From Candidatus Woesearchaeota archaeon (GTDB lineage: Archaea > Nanobdellota > Nanobdellia > Woesearchaeales > JABGXB01): 64,000 nt of DNA. Below are positions 63,293-64,000 of this stretch, piece by piece. The translations under genes and the position numbers were made by a program. Under the pieces are notes generated by a model that did not search any database, was not told where the DNA came from, and worked only from the letters and a program-made list of their open reading frames with translations. Numbering within the stretch: position 1 is the stretch's first letter; each line of letters begins with the position of its first letter. Location: NCBI GenBank assembly GCA_018675975.1, contig JABGXB010000002.1:124001-188000 (forward strand), in the 5' to 3' direction.

Positions 63293-64000
63293 TTAAACCA
63301 CCAATTGTAAATACTCAAGCTCTTTTACTTTAAAATCTTTAGGAGTATAAGTATAATGACCATTTGAACTTTTTTTTGCACATAAAGAACCACTTTCAAA
63401 TAATTTTGTAATATGGTTTTTTATTAATGAAGAAGAAATCATACCAAAATTTTCATTTAATAATTCTATAAATAGTCGCCTATATTGAATGCCAGAATTT
63501 TTTGATAGTTTAGAATTAATTGTATTAGAAAAATAAGCTGAAAGAAGAGACGGTTGCGTTCCAGACTTATAATCATTAAATGCAATTAAAGGAGCTAAAT
63601 TTTTTGTACACAAAATTAATTTATATAATTGCGAATCACCACGATTTAAATCAATTACATTTACAGACGGATATTTTAATTTTAATAAATTAATATAGGA
63701 ATCAAATAATTTACCATTATCTTTATCATAATCAAGTTCTAAAGCAGTTTCAAGTCTATCACGACTACCTTGAAAACGCGAATTAGTTCCTTGACCAACC
63801 ACTCGTTTCATTGGATAAAAAGGAAAATTAATTAATACATCAAAATTAGAATTAATTGTAGAACAAAACTCTATTGGTTTTGTACTATAGTCTCTTATTC
63901 CAAATGGATCAATAAAAATTAAACCTGAACCATTACAACTCATTAAACTTGCTTGTTGATTACCAGAATAAAAATCATAATTTTTTAAAATTATTTTTAG
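63293..64000 (-). CDS. TcmP-like (three-Cys-motif partner) protein, 5' end outside window
   Basis: The frame is open to the window end, so the N terminus is missing. SGLIFIDPFGIRDYSTKPIE followed by FDVLINFPFYPMKRVVG matches the second half of TcmP proteins (strand plus DPFG, then a strand ending INF and an R-containing helix), and LYKLILCTKNLAPLIAFNDY matches the LYxLIFAT/SKH segment. A winged-helix-like tail follows. TcmP is a putative methyltransferase-fold partner protein of unknown role. The first Met at 63943 is internal. Confidence 0.62.
   Translation of the reverse strand, partial: LKIILKNYDFYSGNQQASLMSCNGSGLIFIDPFGIRDYSTKPIEFCSTINSNFDVLINFPFYPMKRVVGQGTNSRFQGSRDRLETALELDYDKDNGKLFDSYINLLKLKYPSVNVIDLNRGDSQLYKLILCTKNLAPLIAFNDYKSGTQPSLLSAYFSNTINSKLSKNSGIQYRRLFIELLNENFGMISSSLIKNHITKLFESGSLCAKKSSNGHYTYTPKDFKVKELEYLQLVV

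Overview
The window is a very AT-rich stretch (roughly three quarters A+T by eye) of an archaeal chromosome. Archaeal markers are the S13-S4-S11-RpoD-L18e-L13-S9-RpoN block, ribosomal protein S17e, Alba, archaeal-type LeuRS, a box C/D sRNA, TATA boxes 22-30 bases before first genes (leaderless starts) and GGTGA or GGAGG ribosome binding sites inside operons. The compact genes, the short divergent proteins and bacterial-type imports (AspRS, ClpX-like AAA+) suggest a DPANN archaeon of the Woesearchaeales/Pacearchaeales kind; that placement is inference. TGA is a normal stop here.

Layout. 1-5287: seven overlapping genes (HAD phosphatase, APH-like kinase, two methyltransferases, nucleoside-phosphorylase-like protein, P-loop kinase, EamA half transporter) that look like a small-molecule pathway with export. 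5414-10808: methyltransferases, DUF2683-like antitoxin-type protein, UPF0200-like kinase, dCTP deaminase, ORF6N protein. 10885-15544: LeuRS-AspRS operon. 16003-19759: ribosomal/RNA polymerase operon. 19957-25764: CorA, C/D sRNA, potassium channel, large FN3 surface protein, LEA14-like protein, membrane-anchored winged-helix regulator. 25931-29583: copper operon (HMA chaperone, HMA-membrane fusion, CopA, cupredoxin).

29611-42550: DNA glycosylase, tRNA-Asp, VIT1 transporter, deacetylase plus glycosyltransferase beside a divergent phosphatidylserine-decarboxylase-like protein, YchF, SMC, a membrane pseudokinase, S17e and Alba. 42617-47589: an element integrated at tRNA-Arg(UCG). The reading frame of an SSV-type integrase runs out of the tRNA gene itself, the sign of an integrase split by integration; it is followed by winged-helix and RHH regulators, an ERCC4 nuclease and a divergent MCM-like ATPase.

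47672-58001: housekeeping and envelope genes, including glutamate dehydrogenase, a PD-(D/E)XK nuclease, a secreted protein/lipoprotein pair beside a membrane-bound regulator with repeated operator-like motifs, RtcB, and an operon of rhodanese-DUF2892, CuA-type lipoprotein, DoxX and a shikimate-kinase-like protein. 58192-58259 is a near-perfect tRNA cloverleaf whose anticodon loop is only 4 nt, directly before the ribosome binding site of an aspartoacylase-family gene. 58987-60336 is a decay zone next to tRNA-Thr (truncated MFS gene, TGA-interrupted gene, inverted repeats, partial tRNA copy). The window ends with a ClpX-like AAA+ protein facing a pair made of an unknown protein and a TcmP-like protein.
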